Part shown: positions 42,666-45,905 of the stretch, piece by piece
Layout of the letters: each line of letters starts with the position of its first letter
How positions within the stretch are numbered: position 1 is the stretch's first letter
Assembly: GCA_019429325.1 (NCBI GenBank)
Contig: JAHYJA010000005.1
Coordinates: 1 to 45,905 of the forward strand
Source of the DNA: Bacteroidales bacterium
GTDB taxonomy: Bacteria; Bacteroidota; Bacteroidia; Bacteroidales; VadinHA17
Direction: 5' to 3'
Length of the DNA: 45,905 nucleotides
Made by a program: the position numbers and the translations under genes
Notes under the pieces: model-generated
What the model was told of the DNA's origin: nothing
Databases searched by the model: none
Seen by the model: only the letters and a program-made list of their open reading frames with translations

Positions 42666-45375
42666 GAGTAATTTCATTTTTCTGCTGGTAAACCTCAAAA
42701 TCATAATTCCCTGATTTCAGTGAAATTTTGAGGGAATTATCTTTTTCTTTTACGACTTTTAATGCCTTGTTCTTCAATATGTCCTGCCCCTCCTCAGTTA
42801 TTCTTTCGCCCTTCAGGCAGAGTGTGGCGGTGCTGTTAGCCGGGATAGACACATGGTATTTCACCATATCCCGGGATCTTTCCCACTTAGAGACAATCGT
42901 GCCGTATGGCCCTTCATGCTCAGCCTCAAAATGGTCAAGACCTTCAACAAAATTGGGTCTCAGTATGACATTTTTAAATCCGGGCGCCCCTTCGTCCGGG
43001 AAAATGCCTCCCAGGGCCTTGTAGTACCAGGCGTTTATCTCGCCGAACATGATATGGTTCATCGAGATATCACTTGATGCATCAAGGGGCCAGTTTTCGT
43101 AAAATGTTGTTGCACCATTTACGATCCACCATCCCCACGAAGGGAAGCTCTCCTGTGCCGCCACCCTGTATGCCAGATCGGCGTAGCCATTTTCGCTGAG
43201 CGCGTTAAGAATAGTCTTTGTTCCAAGCAGTCCGACATCAATATGTTCATTATCAGCCATTACCCTCTCAGAGAGGTTTTCAGCCACACGCGGGATGTAT
43301 TCTTCCGGCACCAGGCCCCAGTGCAGTGCGGCGCTCAATTCAGTCTGCAAACCTGTCCCGTAAATACCTTTTTCAGGGTCGAGGTATTTACCATTGAAGG
43401 CTTTTTTGATTTTCTCAGCCAGACGAGAATACTTCGTGGCGTCATCATATCTTCCCAGAAGCCTTGCTGTTTTTGCGAGTATGGTGGCATCGGCAAAATA
43501 GTATGCCGTCGATGTAAACTCTTTGGGTGTTATCGATTTTACGGGCACCCAGTCACCCAGGCCCCAGTCGGTGATCCCGTCCGGACTCCTTGAGTCGATC
43601 TGATCAACATACCTTTTAATATTATCGTAACAATCCTCAAGCAATCTCCGGTCACCGTAAAACAGCCATATATTCCAGGGTATCAGTGCAATGGTGCTGG
43701 TCCAGTCGGGCCCGTTGGCCCAATGGTAGCCCCATCCGCTTGTGGGTATTATTGCCGGCAGTACGCCGTTAGACAGTTGCTCGTCGCGGTGGTCAGCCAG
43801 CCACTTTTCATAAACCGTAATGGCGTCGTAGTTGTAAAGCCCGGTCTCTATATTGATATGCGCATCGCCTGTCCATCCGTTCTTTTCGCGCTGCGGGCAG
43901 TCGGTCGGATAGCCGAACAGGTTTGAGAGGTATGAGGCGTTGGAAGCCATCCATGTCCTGTTCAGGGTGTTGTTTGAAGAACTGATCTTTCCTGCAGGAG
44001 GCACATCGCTGTGCATGAAGTGTGCTGTCATGCTCTCACTTGTAATGTCGACAGGTTTATCAGAGACGATCTCCACATACTGAAATCCCTTGTAGTTAAA
44101 ACGCGGCATGAAAACATCCTCTTTTTTGCCGCTGAGGATAAGGATATCAGTCTGAAAGGGGTCCGTGTCGTCGGTTGGACGGAAATGGACATCGATGTTC
44201 GACAGATCAGCATGTCCTTTCTGATCAAGTCGTTCAGCATGTATGAGCCTGATCTGAGTGCCTTCCTCACCCGAAACCTTAATTTTTATGACACCGGATA
44301 TGTTTCTTCCGAAGTCGAAAAGATAGTTTTTACTGGTAAACTGGACCATTTCAGCGGGAGCGATCTCCAGGACATTGCGTATGGGGTGCAGGACCTGTGC
44401 TGTGATATTTGAAGAGGGCGCACCTGTATTAAGCGAATTCCGCCATTTGGAGTCATTAAAGCCCGGGCTGTCCCAGCCAGGTTGCTCAAGCCTTGCATCG
44501 TAGTGTTCTGCCGTATAGATGCTATTGAAGATAACAGGTGAATGTGAGGTTTTCCAGTCGCGGTCTGTGGCAACTATCTCTTCTGTACCATCTTCATAGG
44601 TGATCCTCAGGTCCATGCAGAATTTGGGCCGCGCACGCCATGGAGCCTTGTCGAAGTACCACACGGCAGTCGACTGGTGGTTATACCAGCCGTTGCCGAG
44701 CAGTACTCCGATGACATTTTCCCCGGTCTGCAACTGACCGGTGACATCATAGGTGACATAGAGAGTGCGGCGGTCGAACCTGGTATACATTGGATCCAGA
44801 CGATGGTCTCCCGCTTTTTCGCCGTTTATGCTGAGTTCATACAATCCAGCCACGGCTATGTACGCCCTGGCTGATGTTACCTGCCTGCTGACTGTGAATT
44901 CCTTCCTGAAATATGGGGCAGGCTTCAGGTTATAATCATAAGTATCGGTTATCCAGTGGCCTTTCCATGGGACTTTTTTCATGTAGCCAGTCTCGAAGGA
45001 GGCGGTTTCGGAAAGCTTTGTCCAGCCTCCCTTCCTTTCCCTTATTTTTACAGCCCAGTAATACCTGGTAAAAGGCTGAAGCGGGGGGCCCGACCAGAGT
45101 GCCGGAACGGTTGAGCCTTTAATCCTTCCGGATGCCCAGACGTTAGCTTTGCCGGATGCAACGTCAACAGGGTCGGTACCCACAAGAATTTCGTAAGCGG
45201 ACTGTTCAGCGCCCCGGTTCCCGGAATCCATCTGCCATGTGAAGCGTGGTTTTTCAGTATCGATACCGACCGGATTGACCATGTATTCGCACCGGAGGTT
45301 ACGGATATGAGTTATATTATCCCTGGTGCACGAACAGATAGTGACCAGGGATAATACAAAAATGATTCGTTTCAT
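42649..45375 (-). CDS. GH78 alpha-L-rhamnosidase lipoprotein
   Basis: 908 residues. Lipoprotein signal (FVLSLVTICSC). A fibronectin-III-like start (YMVNPVGIDTEKPRFTWQMD), the rhamnosidase N-terminal sandwich (ARAYIAVAGLYELSINGEKA), a second sandwich (YLFDFGRNISGVIKIKV), then the (alpha/alpha)6 barrel with DCPQREKNGWTGDAHINIET at about residues 489-508 (typical catalytic region), and a C-terminal sandwich. It releases rhamnose from pectin-like or glycosylated substrates. One base separates it from the oxidoreductase gene before it; it overlaps the GH3 remnant after it. Complete. Confidence 0.93.
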   Translation of the reverse strand: MKRIIFVLSLVTICSCTRDNITHIRNLRCEYMVNPVGIDTEKPRFTWQMDSGNRGAEQSAYEILVGTDPVDVASGKANVWASGRIKGSTVPALWSGPPLQPFTRYYWAVKIRERKGGWTKLSETASFETGYMKKVPWKGHWITDTYDYNLKPAPYFRKEFTVSRQVTSARAYIAVAGLYELSINGEKAGDHRLDPMYTRFDRRTLYVTYDVTGQLQTGENVIGVLLGNGWYNHQSTAVWYFDKAPWRARPKFCMDLRITYEDGTEEIVATDRDWKTSHSPVIFNSIYTAEHYDARLEQPGWDSPGFNDSKWRNSLNTGAPSSNITAQVLHPIRNVLEIAPAEMVQFTSKNYLFDFGRNISGVIKIKVSGEEGTQIRLIHAERLDQKGHADLSNIDVHFRPTDDTDPFQTDILILSGKKEDVFMPRFNYKGFQYVEIVSDKPVDITSESMTAHFMHSDVPPAGKISSSNNTLNRTWMASNASYLSNLFGYPTDCPQREKNGWTGDAHINIETGLYNYDAITVYEKWLADHRDEQLSNGVLPAIIPTSGWGYHWANGPDWTSTIALIPWNIWLFYGDRRLLEDCYDNIKRYVDQIDSRSPDGITDWGLGDWVPVKSITPKEFTSTAYYFADATILAKTARLLGRYDDATKYSRLAEKIKKAFNGKYLDPEKGIYGTGLQTELSAALHWGLVPEEYIPRVAENLSERVMADNEHIDVGLLGTKTILNALSENGYADLAYRVAAQESFPSWGWWIVNGATTFYENWPLDASSDISMNHIMFGEINAWYYKALGGIFPDEGAPGFKNVILRPNFVEGLDHFEAEHEGPYGTIVSKWERSRDMVKYHVSIPANSTATLCLKGERITEEGQDILKNKALKVVKEKDNSLKISLKSGNYDFEVYQQKNEITHEKTH

Positions 45376-45376
45376 T

Positions 45377-45905
45377 TTACAGAGACCAGCCTTTGCGGTA
45401 TTCGTAATGGAAATAGTTGTTTGCTTCGGGCAGGTTTGTGATCTTCATGTTCACTCCGTCATACTGCAGGGTGGTGTTGGCCCGCTGAGTCAGAACGGCT
45501 ATGTTCGTAAGCAGCATAATCTCGGTCACTCTTGATGCCCACGAGAAATCGTTGCATGCTTTTTTCTTGTTGACAATGGCGCCGATCCAGTCCTCAAATA
45601 TGTCGCCTGTTCTTTCAAGCCATGGATCGGGTCCCTTGAAGTCGGGATCTGCGGGCACGAGGGATGGCATAACTGCGTTGCCTCCCATCATGATGCCTTT
45701 ATCGCCATAGAATACCGTACCCACACGACGTCCGGGTTCGAGTTTTGCGGGCCTTTCCGGCAGAAGACCTCCGTCGCACCATTTGACTTTTACCGGAGGC
45801 ATATACCCTATTCCGGGTTCAAACCTTTCGGGGAACTCATAGGTAACTGTCTGGGCAAGCGGGAGGTATTCGTTATTATAAGGTGTTGAGGTAGCCTGTA
45901 TTGTT
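45377..45905 (-). CDS. Gfo/Idh/MocA-family oxidoreductase, C-terminal part
   Basis: About 176 residues are visible; the frame is open to the window edge, where it starts TIQATSTPYNNEYLPLAQTV. The C-terminal domain of this type of dehydrogenase shows in YEFPERFEPGIGYMPPVKVK, GRRVGTVFYGDKGIMMGGN, and FEDWIGAIVNKKKACNDFSW with ITNLPEANNYFHYEYRKGWS at the end. Such enzymes oxidise or epimerise sugars with NAD(P); the substrate is unknown. First visible gene of the operon with GH78 and the GH3 remnant. Confidence 0.82.
   Translation of the reverse strand, partial: TIQATSTPYNNEYLPLAQTVTYEFPERFEPGIGYMPPVKVKWCDGGLLPERPAKLEPGRRVGTVFYGDKGIMMGGNAVMPSLVPADPDFKGPDPWLERTGDIFEDWIGAIVNKKKACNDFSWASRVTEIMLLTNIAVLTQRANTTLQYDGVNMKITNLPEANNYFHYEYRKGWSL

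Noticed and set aside
1-45905. Integrated phage, plasmid, insertion sequence or CRISPR locus
   Set aside because: No integrase, transposase, replication, capsid or Cas gene and no spacer-like array was found on either strand.

Overview
The window looks like a chromosomal segment of a polysaccharide-degrading member of the Bacteroidota, probably Bacteroidales/Marinilabiliales-like (inference). It carries a SusC/SusD pair with an ECF sigma factor and FecR anti-sigma factor, several lipoprotein glycoside hydrolases (two GH78 rhamnosidases, a GH10 xylanase, a GH3 remnant) and a CE15-like esterase. Several promoters match the Bacteroidota TTTG / TAnnTTTG pattern, and many products end in an aromatic outer-membrane C-terminus. 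No rRNA, tRNA, CRISPR array, transposase or phage gene was recognised.

Layout. 1-6.6 kb: a minus-strand run of amidohydrolase (frameshifted), alpha/beta hydrolase, an HDxFHAL protein (frameshifted), a DUF885 peptidase-like protein and two decayed DUF4440-like lipoprotein genes flanking a plus-strand AAA/DUF4143 ATPase. 6.9-12.7 kb: a MalT/LuxR-type regulator, a 73-residue protein, an outer-membrane barrel, an AraC stub, an MDR reductase and a lipoprotein hydrolase. 12.8-21.7 kb: a polysaccharide utilisation locus (sigma, FecR, SusC with its middle missing, SusD, and a divergent GH78). 21.7-24.8 kb: a membrane protein/XRE/MDR-stub operon, an internally shortened phytoene-desaturase-like enzyme and an unidentified broken gene. 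24.8-27.6 kb: an AbiEi-like-Fic fusion followed by several gene stubs. 27.6-35.1 kb: GH10 xylanase, a MATE-like transporter, an SNF2 helicase and a gutted second copy of it, a TauE stub, DoxX and a CE15-like esterase. 35.4-41.9 kb: an intact block of an outer-membrane protein, TrkH, TrkA and a CPA2 antiporter. 42-45.9 kb: a minus-strand operon of Gfo/Idh oxidoreductase, GH78 and a gutted GH3.

The most striking signal is not one gene but a pattern. Roughly a dozen genes have lost internal or distal parts while their first codons, and often their last codons, remain. In one case the intact relative lies 1.7 kb away, so both deletion junctions can be placed to the base. In another an intact MDR paralogue allows the missing part to be estimated. 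About twenty-five other genes look complete. This could be real, recent, microhomology-poor deletion decay or an assembly artefact; read-level evidence would decide. A second signal is a roughly 150-bp element present three times, made of consecutive perfect hairpins, and related to smaller palindromes elsewhere in the window.
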